Assembly: GCF_017114825.1 (NCBI RefSeq)
Contig: NZ_JADEVO010000001.1
Coordinates: 186,001 to 250,000 of the forward strand
Direction of reading: 5' to 3'
Origin: Pseudomonas gregormendelii
Lineage (GTDB): Bacteria; Pseudomonadota; Gammaproteobacteria; Pseudomonadales; Pseudomonadaceae
DNA: 64,000 nucleotides
In this document: in pieces, positions 1-8,414 of the stretch
Layout of the letters: each line of letters opens with the position of its first letter
Position numbering within the stretch: the first letter of the stretch is position 1
Program-made: the position numbers and the translations under genes
Notes under the pieces: generated by a model
What the model was told of the DNA's origin: nothing
Databases searched by the model: none
What the model saw: only the letters and a program-made list of their open reading frames with translations

Positions 1-1644
1 GGTCGGCGAGGTGTGGTCACCTGCAACAGCGCCTTGCGGTACCGGCACTTCGTTGATCGGCACGATCGGCTTGCCGGTGCTGCGGTCCAGTACGTAGATG
101 CTGCCCTGCTTGGTGGAGGCGAGCACCGCTGGCTTGACGCCGTCAGCGGTTTTCAGGTCCATCAGGGTAGGCTGGCCACCGACGTCCATGTCCCACAGGT
201 CATGGTGGGTGAACTGCATGTGCCAGCGCACCTGGCCAGTGGCGATATCCAGCGCGGTCAGGCCGGCAGCGTGCAGTTCCGACTCAGGAGTACGATCGCC
301 ACCGAATTGGTCCGGGGTCTGGTTGCCCATTGGCAGGTAGAGCATGCCGAGTTTTTCGTCGACCGCGAACATCGACCACATGTTTGGCGAGTTGCGGGTG
401 TAGACCTGGCCTTCGGCAATCGGTGTGGTGTCGTCGGGTTTGCCGCTGTCCCAGTTCCACACCAGCTTGCCGGTGTGCACGTCGAACGCGCGAATCACGC
501 CGCTTGGCTCGTCGGTGGAAACGTTGTCGGTGACGTGACCACCAATCACGACCAGGTCTTTGGTGACGGCGGGTGGCGAGGTGGAGTAGTAACCGCCGGC
601 ATTGAAGCCGCCGATATTGGCGCTCAGGTCGACCTGGCCACCGTTACCGAAGTCTTCGCACATCTTGCCGGTGTCGGCGTTCAGGGCGATCAGGCGGGTG
701 TCGGCAGTTGGCAGGAAGATGCGACGCGGGCAGGCGTTGCTGGCCGGCGCCGGGCTGGCAGTACCGGTCGGGCTTTGCTCGGAAGCGTAGACGGCGTCGT
801 CGTGATACGACACGCCGCGGCAGGTCATGTGCGCCCAACCCTTGAAGTTCGCCGCGTTCTGCGTGGAGAGCTTCGGATCGAAACGCCAGATTTCCTTGCC
901 GGTGTCCGGATCAAGAGCGATCACCTGGCTGTGCGGCGTGCACACATACAGCATGCCGTTGACTTTCAACGGGGTGTTTTCCGCAGTGGTCTCGCCTGGA
1001 TCGTTCGGCCCCGGGATGTCACCCGTACGGTATTCCCAGGCCGGAACCAGTTTGTGAACATTTTCCGGGGTGATCTGCGCCAATGGCGAGTAACGATCGC
1101 CGTGGGCGCTACGGCCGTAGGAGTTCCAGTCACCGTCCGGCATGGCCGGGGCGGTGTTGGCCATGCCCGGCACGCTGTCGCGGTCCAGTTGGCCCTTGAT
1201 TTCACCCGGGTTGGTGAACTGGCTGGCCAGTGCGGTTGCACCGGCGATCACCACGGCCACGGCGAGAACGCCGGTGGTCATGGGGCCCGTGCCTTCGCGC
1301 AACATCGGACGGCGGAACCACGGCAGCAACATGGCGATGCCCAGGGCAAACAGCAGCGCCAGGCGTGGCACCAGTTGCCACCAGTCCAGGCCCACTTCCC
1401 ACAGCGACCAGATGGTGCTGGCGAACAGCACCAGTGCGTACAGGCTCAGCGCAGCACGTTGTGCAGCGATCAGCAGCGCGCCGGTCAGCGTCAGGCCAAT
1501 ACCGGCCAGCAGGTAGTAAAGCGAGCCGCCCAGCATGCTCAGCTTGATTCCCCCGGCCAGCATGGCCAGGCCCATTAGCAAAAGCAGAATGCCGAGCAGA
1601 GTCGGCAATAGACGGCTTCGACTCAAAGCACCATCAGTGCTCAT
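1..1644 (-). CDS. gcd: PQQ-dependent quinoprotein glucose dehydrogenase, C-terminus cut by window edge
   Basis: Inner-membrane enzyme that oxidises glucose to gluconate in the periplasm and passes electrons to ubiquinone. The first 548 codons are present; the family is usually about 800 residues, so the C-terminal part lies outside. The start MSTDGALSRSR is preceded by GGAG nine bases upstream. The first ~140 residues form a run of hydrophobic helices (LLPTLLGILLLLMGLAML, LYYLLAGIGLTLTGALLI and others) as in the five-helix membrane anchor of Gcd. The PQQ propeller follows, with DGDWNSYGRSAHGDRYSPL, WRFDPKL, CRGVSYHDD and TGKLVWNWDSG. The neighbouring oprB, read in the same direction, fits a glucose-uptake locus. 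Identification is firm from the joined membrane anchor and propeller. Confidence 0.95.
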   Translation of the reverse strand, partial: MSTDGALSRSRLLPTLLGILLLLMGLAMLAGGIKLSMLGGSLYYLLAGIGLTLTGALLIAAQRAALSLYALVLFASTIWSLWEVGLDWWQLVPRLALLFALGIAMLLPWFRRPMLREGTGPMTTGVLAVAVVIAGATALASQFTNPGEIKGQLDRDSVPGMANTAPAMPDGDWNSYGRSAHGDRYSPLAQITPENVHKLVPAWEYRTGDIPGPNDPGETTAENTPLKVNGMLYVCTPHSQVIALDPDTGKEIWRFDPKLSTQNAANFKGWAHMTCRGVSYHDDAVYASEQSPTGTASPAPASNACPRRIFLPTADTRLIALNADTGKMCEDFGNGGQVDLSANIGGFNAGGYYSTSPPAVTKDLVVIGGHVTDNVSTDEPSGVIRAFDVHTGKLVWNWDSGKPDDTTPIAEGQVYTRNSPNMWSMFAVDEKLGMLYLPMGNQTPDQFGGDRTPESELHAAGLTALDIATGQVRWHMQFTHHDLWDMDVGGQPTLMDLKTADGVKPAVLASTKQGSIYVLDRSTGKPIVPINEVPVPQGAVAGDHTSPT

Positions 1645-1738
1645 AGTGTGGTTCTCCGTGACGTTTTAAGTAGTCCCGCGCAAGTTCACTGTAGATGACG
1701 ATCTGGCGTGGGCATGGTTCAGATAAAAAACGGCCCTC

Positions 1739-1840
1739 TGTAGGAGCGAGCTCGCTCGCGATGGTCGTTAACGATGACGCTGGGTGTCTGGTGCCCTGCG
1801 GTGTTCTCGGGTCCATCGCGAGCAAGCTCGCTCCTGCAGT
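1739..1840. repeat. REPIN (paired inverted REP elements)
   Basis: Two inverted copies of the Pseudomonas REP core face each other: TGTAGGAGCGAGCTCGCTCG at the left and its complement, ending CAAGCTCGCTCCTGCA, at the right, separated by about 60 bases. The same architecture recurs in this window near 25105, 34199 and 43907. It lies between gcd and oprB. REPINs are non-autonomous elements mobilised by RAYT transposases; no RAYT gene is visible here. Confidence 0.9.
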
Positions 1841-1856
1841 GGGGTTAGGGTGTTGT

Positions 1857-3239
1857 TTAGAACGAAGACTGGATCTTGATCCCGCCAATCAGCGCGTCAT
1901 CGACCTTGTCTACCCCACCCGGGTGGCGGATGTACTGCAGGTCCGGGCGCACGGTCAGCCAGTCGGTGACGTGCACGCCGTAATAGAGTTCGGCGCTGTA
2001 TTCGGTGTCCTGCGGCGGCAGGTAGGTCGGATCGTCGAAGTCGGACACGGCGCGGGCCTGGTTGGTCGCCTCGGCGTTCTTGCGATAAGCCGGGTTGACG
2101 TGCACTCGCGCCATGGCGAAACCGATATCGTCCTTGGCCCGTGCATCGAACAGGCCCTTGTAAACGACCCCGGCCTGGACGTAGTTGTCGATGGCGTTGG
2201 TCTTCTTGTCGTGCATCGTGCCGTTGGCGAACACGCTCAGCCCCCGGGAGTTGTCACTGGCACGGCTGGTCAGTTGCTGCTGCACGCCAAGCCATAGGCC
2301 ATGTTTGCTCGAAGCGCTGCGGTAGGCCTCGCCGCTCAGGGCTGCCGGCTGGCCATTGCTGTCCTTGTAGGCATCGGTGGCCTTGGCGTTGCTGTAGTAA
2401 TAGCCGACGCGGTACTCGCCTGGCAGGCCCTTGACCTTGGGTGACCACACCAGCTCCACCGGCAGGATCGCCCCCTGGGTGCCGCTGCCACTGAGCTTGA
2501 AGCCATTGTTGCGGTCCAGGTTGGACGGGTTCTGTTCGTACGCCCCGACCTGCGCGTACAACTCCGGTGTCAGGTGATATTTGACGCGCAGGGCCCACTG
2601 GCTGACCGGCCAGTTGTACCAGATACCACCGACCCAGTTGCCGACCTGGGAGCCGCAGAACGCCAGGTTCTGGAAGTCGCACGGGAAGCTGTTGAAGTCT
2701 TCGCCTTCGCCGAAGCGGCCGGCCTTGATGTCGAGCTTCTGGTCGAAGAATTTTTGCTGGTACCACATTTGCGTCAGGCGCCAGGTCTGCCCGCGTCCCC
2801 AGACTTCCTGGGCCGAAGTAAACCCGCCGACGCGCGGGTCGTTGATGCGGTCATTACTGATGTTGTTGCCGCTGCGTTCGGTGACGGTCAGCTGGAATTC
2901 GGCCGCGTCCCAGCCGAGAATTTTCTGCAGGTCCAGATGGGTGCCCAGACCGAACTGGTCGCTGTAGCGTGCGGTGCGATCGTGGTCGTAGCCACCGTGC
3001 AGGTTGCTGCCCATTTCACCGGTGTAATCGACCTTGAAGTCATAGCCTTTTTCCGCAAGCTCGGTGCGACTGCCGTTCCAGTCACCCAGCATCCAGGGCG
3101 ATTCGCTATCGAAGGCCGGGGCGGCCTGGGCACAGGTAACCAGGCTCATCGCGGTGAAGCCGCCGATCAGGTGGAGCATTTTCAGGCGGGCAACAGGCGC
3201 ACAGACAGCGCTGTCTTGCGAAACGTGCAAATCGGGCAT
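1857..3239 (-). CDS. oprB: Carbohydrate-selective porin OprB
   Basis: Outer-membrane beta-barrel porin for glucose and related sugars. The mature part begins APAFDSESPWMLGDWNGSRT, the usual OprB opening, after a signal-like stretch ending CAQA. The protein ends in the aromatic residue F (GGIKIQSSF), as needed for BAM-dependent assembly. Alternating aromatic strands run throughout. Two starts are possible: the 460-residue start given here, or an internal ATG at 3179 (MLHLIGGFTAMSL) that would give a shorter signal peptide. Neither has a strong Shine-Dalgarno, so the exact start is uncertain. It sits upstream of gcd on the same strand, separated by a REPIN; both serve glucose catabolism. Confidence 0.92.
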   Translation of the reverse strand: MPDLHVSQDSAVCAPVARLKMLHLIGGFTAMSLVTCAQAAPAFDSESPWMLGDWNGSRTELAEKGYDFKVDYTGEMGSNLHGGYDHDRTARYSDQFGLGTHLDLQKILGWDAAEFQLTVTERSGNNISNDRINDPRVGGFTSAQEVWGRGQTWRLTQMWYQQKFFDQKLDIKAGRFGEGEDFNSFPCDFQNLAFCGSQVGNWVGGIWYNWPVSQWALRVKYHLTPELYAQVGAYEQNPSNLDRNNGFKLSGSGTQGAILPVELVWSPKVKGLPGEYRVGYYYSNAKATDAYKDSNGQPAALSGEAYRSASSKHGLWLGVQQQLTSRASDNSRGLSVFANGTMHDKKTNAIDNYVQAGVVYKGLFDARAKDDIGFAMARVHVNPAYRKNAEATNQARAVSDFDDPTYLPPQDTEYSAELYYGVHVTDWLTVRPDLQYIRHPGGVDKVDDALIGGIKIQSSF

Positions 3240-3664
3240 GGGAAAAATTTCTTTGATCTTTTTCTGGGGGATGAACTGAAAAGCGCAAGGGTGGAGCAGT
3301 CAGCAGAAGCGTTTCAGCCGGGAAGGGCGTAAGGATAATGTTCTGTTACAAATAGAGAAAGCGCTTTTGCTGAGATGCATCCTTTCGGATTTGGTAACAG
3401 TCGTGTGCGACCCCTTGCCGCAGGGATTGACAGGCAAAAACACACCCTGTGGGAGCGGTGCTCAAATGTACCCGGGCGCTGGTATACGCCCCGGATGGCG
3501 ATCACCCGGCGCATCGCGAGTCAGGCGAGTGCGCAAAACCGCAGGAGCTGGCGAAGGCTGCGATCTTTTCTGGTTGGCCTACAGTTAACTGAGCCCTTTC
3601 ACCAATCGAAGCCCTCGGCTAAGGTGCGCGGCTTCTTTATTCTTTCTTCGCGCAAAGGCCCGGC
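3240..3664. repeat. Intergenic stretch with partial repeat remnants
   Basis: No convincing gene lies between oprB and the VF530 gene. At 3541-3570 is a single half of the short inverted repeat found elsewhere in the window (caggagctggcgaaggctgc followed by gatctttt). Near 3447 is a CTGTGGGAGCGG half-element of the REP type. The partner halves are not recognisable, so these look like decayed copies. The oprB promoter should lie within the first ~150 bases. Confidence 0.5.
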
Positions 3665-3895
3665 ATGACCGAACAGAACAACAACCCGCTGCACGGCGTG
3701 ACCCTGGAGCAAATCCTCAACGCCCTGGTCGAGCACTATGAATGGTCGGGGCTGGCCGAGCGTATCGACATTCGCTGCTTCAAGAGCGATCCGAGCATCA
3801 AGTCGAGCCTGACCTTCCTGCGTAAAACGCCATGGGCGCGGGAAAAAGTCGAGCAGTTGTACATCAGGTTGATGCGCACCAAGCGACCGCTTTGA
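3665..3895 (+). CDS. VF530 family (DUF2132) DNA-binding protein
   Basis: A 76-residue protein beginning [18 protein letters not shown] and containing [21 protein letters not shown] followed by [10 protein letters not shown], which is the signature of the VF530 family. Family members are small double-helix-fold proteins; DNA binding has been proposed from structure, with no firm physiological role. Its stop codon overlaps the probable TTG start of the next gene (TTGA), so the two are probably translated together. Confidence 0.88.
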   Translation: MTEQNNNPLHGVTLEQILNALVEHYEWSGLAERIDIRCFKSDPSIKSSLTFLRKTPWAREKVEQLYIRLMRTKRPL

Positions 3896-4530
3896 ACAGG
3901 CTCGGCCAAGCCGTGGCAAGGGGCCGTTTCGTCGCCGTGGCAGCCGTGCTCGGCTGGGCGGGGCTGAGCATTCAGCTGTACCTGATTCTCTATTCGCGCT
4001 TCACCCTTGAGGCCAGCCTGATGGGTGGGCTGGTGAGTTTCTTCAGTTATTTCACCGTGCTGAGCAACACCTTGGTGGCCACGGTCCTGACCTGTGAGCT
4101 GACCTCCCGGGAATCAGCCACGCGACGCTGGTTCCTGCAGCCATGGGTGAGCAGCGGGGTGATGGTAAGCATCGTCGTGGTCGGGGTGGCGTACAGCCTG
4201 TTGCTGCGACATCTGTGGCACCCTGAAGGCTGGCAGTTCCTGGCCGACGAGCTGATGCACGACGTGATGCCGTTGCTGTACCTGGCCTATTGGTGGTTCT
4301 GCGTACCCAAGGGCACGTTGCGCCTGCGGCACATTGGCCTGTGGGTGATTTACCCGATAATTTACTTCGTGTATGTGCTGTTTCGCGGACACGCGTTGGC
4401 GGTGTACCCCTATCCGTTCATCAATGTGGACACGTTGGGTTATCCACAAGTCCTGATCAACGCCAGTGGCGTATTGGCCGGGTTCGTGGCGAGCGCGTTG
4501 ATCGTATTGTGGTTGGATCGGCATCGCTAA
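3892..4530 (+). CDS. Pr6Pr family multipass membrane protein
   Basis: About 212 residues with roughly six hydrophobic helices ([77 protein letters not shown]). This matches the Pr6Pr group of integral membrane proteins, whose function is unknown. I chose the TTG at 3892, overlapping the preceding stop, because the frame from there reads [10 protein letters not shown], a plausible cytoplasmic start. An in-frame ATG at 3832 would overlap the VF530 gene by 64 bases and encode an unlikely leader. Translational coupling to VF530 is an inference. Confidence 0.8.
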   Translation: MNRLGQAVARGRFVAVAAVLGWAGLSIQLYLILYSRFTLEASLMGGLVSFFSYFTVLSNTLVATVLTCELTSRESATRRWFLQPWVSSGVMVSIVVVGVAYSLLLRHLWHPEGWQFLADELMHDVMPLLYLAYWWFCVPKGTLRLRHIGLWVIYPIIYFVYVLFRGHALAVYPYPFINVDTLGYPQVLINASGVLAGFVASALIVLWLDRHR

Positions 4531-4808
4531 CAGCAAGTTTCGCAGCATGAAAACTCTTGAGTAGGCTGCTACGTAATAGTCAATGACGGCGGTCATTGTA
4601 CCTGCGGATTCGCTGTGAGATTTCGGAGTATTCCTATATCACTTGATTGGGTGACGTGTATATCTAGCAGTGTTCTTCCTTCATTGCAGATGCGCAGTCG
4701 GATTTTTCGATTTCTCATAAACTTTGCTGTCTGGATTGCATCCGTAATGAAAGCGCTGAGTTAATGGAGGTCGGTGCCGTATTTAATGTTTAAAGGGAAG
4801 CAAGATAA
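4531..4808. other. Non-coding AT-rich gap upstream of the pilus-tip-like gene
   Basis: About 280 bases without a convincing reading frame, visibly richer in A and T than the flanking genes. The base shift continues into the following coding region. A purine-rich GGGAAGCAAG lies just upstream of the ATG at 4809 and could serve as the ribosome-binding site. I see no clear promoter or repeat. Confidence 0.4.
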
Positions 4809-6023
4809 ATGGACCTATCGCGTATTTCTACTTCAATACTTCTTCGCGGTTTACTGGTAGCTGTCCTCGCAGGCGCTGCAGGGATAGCCTGTGCGGCTAA
4901 CGTTGATATTGATTTTGAGTTTGTGCCCGACGGGGGCGCTCCCAACAAAAAATTCGTTAACAAATCTTCTATCACCGGGATCTGTGCGGAGCACCCCGAT
5001 AAGTGCGCCGCACCGCACACAGGAAGTTCGAAAGTAAATGTCCGGTTCAACAGTGGCCCCATCTATGACCTCCGAGAAAATACGGTCCAGTTCAGGATAC
5101 CGTCTGCCTCGCGCTTCTCGGTAAAAGGCGTCAACGGAAAGCAATATTCGGTAACACTTCATATACGCGGTGTTGGTGCCCGATATGATCTTAGCCCTGC
5201 GACCGTCTTGTCTATCACGGGCAAGAACCCACCAGAGGGGCATAAGTCTTTGTGGGTCGGTGGATGGTTTCAGGACATCAATGCTCCATGCCGCGCTGTA
5301 TCTGGCCTTGATTCGGGAAAGTCGATGGGTTTGTACAATTTTTTCTGGTACGGCCCGGAGGGGGCAGTCTGCGGGAAAAAGACACGGTACAGTCTTCCCG
5401 GGCTGTATCTTGACTCGATGAACTTTATTTATGAGGTCGATACACCCAACCCTTATGAAATGGATGCAGGGATCTACGAAGGCCTCATTAATTATAATGT
5501 GGCGACCGAGTTTGAACCTGGTTATTTTCTGACGCCGTATCAGAGCAATATCTCGGTGAAAGTCACGCTGAGAGTCACTCACGTGTTGCGGGTTAATATC
5601 TTTGGTGGCAATAAAGTGGTGCTTTCCCCTCCGAGAGGCTGGGATCACTGGGAGAGCATTGGGCGACCGCCAACATTTTTGCTGGGTCAAACTGGCTTTC
5701 ATCTCGACGCTTCTTCACTGTTTACCGTGAAATTACGTTGCGAGATGACCCTGTCTAGTGACTGCGCTTTGAAAAGTACGACTGGCAAGCTTGTAAAGCT
5801 GGATACCTTTTTCCAAGCGCCTGCAGGCCTGATAGATGAGGCGGGAGGCTGGGTGCCAGTTTATAAGCTCTCGGCATTGATCCCGAAAAAATTCAAAGTT
5901 TCCAATTACGTTTCAGCTCCGGGGAGACTGTCTTTTGAAATCCCGGCCAGTAGGGTCCCATCGATGGAGACCGGAACGACGTATTCGGGCACTGTCACGG
6001 TGATCTGGGATTCGCAGGTTTGA
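4809..6023 (+). CDS. Secreted protein resembling CblD/CfaE-type pilus tip or initiator subunits, orphan
   Basis: A 404-residue exported protein. A signal peptide (LLRGLLVAVLAGAAGIACA) is followed by mature AANVDIDFEF. The rest is beta-rich with few cysteines (ICAEHPDKCAAP, CRAVSG, VCGKK, LRCEMTLSSDCAL). The mid-region MDAGIYEGLINYNV followed by SVKVTLRVTHVLRVNIFG resembles the domain junction of class 5 (alpha-clade) tip adhesins such as CfaE. The end, APGRLSFEIPASR followed by TTYSGTVTVIWDS, resembles their C-terminal pilin domain. I recognise this by pattern, not by a search. No chaperone, usher or major pilin gene is adjacent, so any assembly partner is elsewhere or lost. Codon usage is AT-richer than the flanks, which suggests horizontal transfer. 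A general secreted hypothetical protein is the fallback call. Confidence 0.55.
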   Translation: MDLSRISTSILLRGLLVAVLAGAAGIACAANVDIDFEFVPDGGAPNKKFVNKSSITGICAEHPDKCAAPHTGSSKVNVRFNSGPIYDLRENTVQFRIPSASRFSVKGVNGKQYSVTLHIRGVGARYDLSPATVLSITGKNPPEGHKSLWVGGWFQDINAPCRAVSGLDSGKSMGLYNFFWYGPEGAVCGKKTRYSLPGLYLDSMNFIYEVDTPNPYEMDAGIYEGLINYNVATEFEPGYFLTPYQSNISVKVTLRVTHVLRVNIFGGNKVVLSPPRGWDHWESIGRPPTFLLGQTGFHLDASSLFTVKLRCEMTLSSDCALKSTTGKLVKLDTFFQAPAGLIDEAGGWVPVYKLSALIPKKFKVSNYVSAPGRLSFEIPASRVPSMETGTTYSGTVTVIWDSQV

Positions 6024-6094
6024 GCGCAGAACCAGCCACCGTCGAGTGACTGGTTTGCCAGCGGATCAGGAACCCCGCATTTAAAGGTCGAGAT

Positions 6095-6295
6095 CTATGA
6101 TTCTAATGTAACGTTCAGCATTTTGAATTCCTCCAGCGCCTGAATCAACGCCGGCATATCGTCGTAATTCCGACGCGCATGGAGCGGGTCGCAGGCGGCC
6201 TGCTGATCCAGGCCGGGCAGCCACTGCTGGGCTGGATTCGCCGCCGTAATGCCGGATACATGAGGACAATCTTTTTTCTTCAATACCTGCCGCAA
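6095..6295 (-). CDS. Possible small ORF or gene remnant, unknown
   Basis: A 66-codon frame that would start at TTG and ends KMLNVTLES. It has no good ribosome-binding site, and an overlapping frame is almost as long. Composition (PAQQWLPGLDQQ, RRNYDDMPALIQALEEFKM) looks protein-like, so it may be the tail of a lost gene. I do not recognise the family. It is listed because it occupies the ~340-base gap between the pilus-tip-like gene and the siderophore reductase. Confidence 0.2.
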   Translation of the reverse strand: MRQVLKKKDCPHVSGITAANPAQQWLPGLDQQAACDPLHARRNYDDMPALIQALEEFKMLNVTLES

Positions 6296-6361
6296 CCCCG
6301 GTAAGGCTCGGCAGGTCAGCGACGCTGTGAGGACGGTGTTATGTGTTGCCCTGCGCCAGCT

Positions 6362-7147
6362 TCATTGTTCAACCGTGTCGTCCAGCCGCCAGTAACCCGC
6401 CGCCTTGACGAATTGATCGTCCAGCCCATGCTCATCCAGCAGCACCCGGCGAATCTGCCGCGAGGTCCTGGCCTCGGTCGCCACCCAGGCGTAAAGGTTG
6501 CCTGCAGGTACCTGCAGTTGTTTGACCGTGCGCAACAGGTGGTCCTTGCCACCTTCGCGCAAGACCCAGATCACCTGGACCTCGGCCGGGCTTTCGAGCT
6601 TTTGCTGCTCGGCGCCGTTCTCCACTTCGACGATCACCAGGGCCCGCCGATTGGCCGCCAGGCCTTCCAGGCGCCGGGCGATGGCGGGCAGGGCGGTTTC
6701 GTCGCCGATCAGCAGGTAACTGTCGAAGATATCCGGCACGATCATCGACCCCCGTGGCCCGCCGATGTGCAGGAACTGCCCGGGTTCGGCCTGTTCGGCC
6801 CAGGTCGCGGCGGGGCCGTCGCCGTGCAGCACGAAGTCGATGTCCAGCTCCAGCGTATCCAGGTCGTAGCGACGCGGGGTGTAGTCGCGCATGGCCGGCA
6901 GCGGTTGCCCGGTTTTGCCGGCGCCGAGTACCAGGGTTTCCAGCGCCGCTGTTTCAGCCGCATTCTGTGGGAACAGTAGTTTGACGTGGTCATCGGTACC
7001 GAGGCTGATGAAGCCCGCCAGTTCCGGCCCGCCCAAGGTAATGCGCCGCATGCGTGGTGTCAGGTCGACCACGCGCAAGACTTCCAGGCGCCGGCGTTTA
7101 ATCTCGTGCGTGACGCGGTGAATGGTTTGGGTCTGGACTGCAGTCAT
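6362..7147 (-). CDS. Siderophore-interacting protein, NAD(P)H-dependent ferric-chelate reductase (ViuB/YqjH type)
   Basis: Cytoplasmic flavoprotein that reduces ferric siderophores to release iron. The 261-residue protein has the FAD-binding beta barrel with MRRITLGGPEL and the flavin motif MRDYTPRRYD (RxYTxR) near residue 95. The NAD(P)H-binding half follows, with the siderophore-interacting C-terminus YAWVATEARTSRQIRR. Its start overlaps the stop of the PadR-type regulator by four bases (ATGA). That pairing is the same as E. coli yqjH with the metal-responsive regulator yqjI, which supports the call and suggests control by that repressor. Confidence 0.93.
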   Translation of the reverse strand: MTAVQTQTIHRVTHEIKRRRLEVLRVVDLTPRMRRITLGGPELAGFISLGTDDHVKLLFPQNAAETAALETLVLGAGKTGQPLPAMRDYTPRRYDLDTLELDIDFVLHGDGPAATWAEQAEPGQFLHIGGPRGSMIVPDIFDSYLLIGDETALPAIARRLEGLAANRRALVIVEVENGAEQQKLESPAEVQVIWVLREGGKDHLLRTVKQLQVPAGNLYAWVATEARTSRQIRRVLLDEHGLDDQFVKAAGYWRLDDTVEQ

Positions 7148-7719
7148 TCGGCTTTCTCCTGGGCTGCTTGAACGGCAGGGCCGTCGACGATGGCTTTGGC
7201 GGTGTTATTGAGCAGGCTGGCGACACGGACGATTTCTGCCGCGCTCCAGCGACCGTGGTGCAGTTGCAGGGCATGGCGCAGGTTATGCACCGCTTCGTGA
7301 ATTTCAGCGGGGCGGTCATGGCCGCGCAACGACCGTTTGCTGACATCGATGCGCATGCGCACGCCGTCCAGCGCCACGGCTTGCTCGCTCAGGTACAAGC
7401 GGCCGGCGTCGGTGATGCGGTAACTTTTTTTCCCGCCGTCGGCGTCGCCCTGAATCATTTCGCTTTCTTCAAGGAAGGTCAGGGTCGGGTAGATCACTCC
7501 GGGGCTGGGGCTGTATGCACCGTCGAACAGGCCTTCAATCTGGCGGATCAGGTCATAACCATGGCAGGGCTGCTCGGCGATCAGCGCCAGCAGCAGCAGC
7601 TTCAGGTCGCCCGGGGCGAACACCCGTGGGCCACGGCCGCCGCGCTCGCGGCCTGGGCGTTTTTCGAAGCCGTCGCGGCCATCGCCGTGTTCACGGTGGG
7701 GGGAATGATGGTCTCTCAT
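7144..7719 (-). CDS. PadR family regulator, YqjI-like, controls the downstream ferric reductase
   Basis: A 191-residue winged-helix repressor. The PadR core is FAPGDLKLLLLALIAEQPCHGYDLIRQIE (residues about 39-67) and SPSPGVIYPTLTFLEESEMI. The N-terminal arm is rich in His and charged residues (H4, H5, H8, H11 in MRDHHSPHREH), like the metal-binding extension of E. coli YqjI, a nickel-responsive repressor of yqjH. The C-terminal half is helical, as in dimerising PadR proteins. It is translated first and overlaps the reductase by four bases. A perfect palindrome 34 bases before its start (7753-7766) is a likely autoregulatory operator. Metal specificity is inferred from the E. coli relative. 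Confidence 0.9.
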   Translation of the reverse strand: MRDHHSPHREHGDGRDGFEKRPGRERGGRGPRVFAPGDLKLLLLALIAEQPCHGYDLIRQIEGLFDGAYSPSPGVIYPTLTFLEESEMIQGDADGGKKSYRITDAGRLYLSEQAVALDGVRMRIDVSKRSLRGHDRPAEIHEAVHNLRHALQLHHGRWSAAEIVRVASLLNNTAKAIVDGPAVQAAQEKAE

Positions 7720-7752
7720 TTTTCTTGCTCTCTGTCGTGTTTAGATAGAGCG

Positions 7753-7766
7753 TAAGATATATCTTA
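7753..7766. promoter_or_regulatory. Perfect 14-bp palindrome, probable PadR/YqjI operator
   Basis: TAAGATATATCTTA reads the same on both strands and lies 34 bases upstream of the PadR start, where it would overlap the promoter of the regulator-reductase pair. AT-rich palindromes with ATAT centres are typical of PadR-type operators. The site is seen directly; its protein partner is inferred. Confidence 0.65.
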
Positions 7767-8025
7767 TTGATGGGCAATGTCGCTCGACGAACGGTTGCCT
7801 GGCAGGCAATACCCTGAAAGCGTTTTGCGCAGGCGAGTGCGAGGGCATGCGTGGGCGGCCGCTTATTGAAGCCAGGGAGCGGTTTATGAATGCGCCGTTC
7901 AAAAGGTTGTCAGGATGCTTACGCTCTTGATTTTGATAAGCTTTGCCAGCGATGTTTCCATGCAATGCGCTACGTGAGGTGCAAGCCCCAAGTTGTCCTT
8001 TATCTCAAGACCTTCCTGAACGCTC

Positions 8026-8369
8026 GTGCGCCGGGCCGCCTTCAGCCGGCGCCAGTGTACGGTTTTTGCGCACCTGGCTTGGAAGGCCCTGACTCATGTC
8101 CTGGATCAACTGATCTTCGATGGCTTGCTGGTCTTACGAGACCTCAAGGGCGCTGCCGATGAACACAAGGCGTTGCTGCAGGGCAATTACACCCGTCAGC
8201 ACCAACTGCAACAACTGGCGGAGGCTCTTGAGCGCTTTGCGCAAAGGGTTGCCGACACTCCTGGGCCGTCACGGCAGACCTGCATGCGCTGGGCGCTTGC
8301 CTGGGCCGGATCGGCACCTGGCTCAAAAGCGTCGGCGATCAGTGGCTGACGCTGGAGTTGCTCGTCTAG
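8026..8369 (+). pseudogene. Frameshifted remnant of an unidentified gene
   Basis: A frame from a GTG at 8026 reads protein-like (DQLIFDGLLVLRDLKGAADE, QQLAEALERFAQRVAD) up to about 8260. The reading then continues better one frame over (WAVTADLHALGACLGRIGTW, LKSVGDQWLTLELLV) to a TAG at 8367. Beyond that stop the same frame still looks coding (QGHAQQPLLDKAASRLVR). Both halves have the helical, leucine-rich character of one protein, so this looks like a decayed gene with a frameshift and a stop. I cannot name the family. It abuts the 3' end of the penicillin-binding protein gene on the other strand. Confidence 0.4.
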
Positions 8370-8414
8370 CAGGGTCATGCACAGCAACCACTGCTGGACA
8401 AGGCGGCGTCGCGA

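Noticed and set aside
13..1578. Plus-strand open frame of 521 codons across gcd
   Set aside because: It is the antisense of gcd; composition is typical of a GC-rich shadow frame and the minus strand encodes clear PQQ-dehydrogenase motifs.
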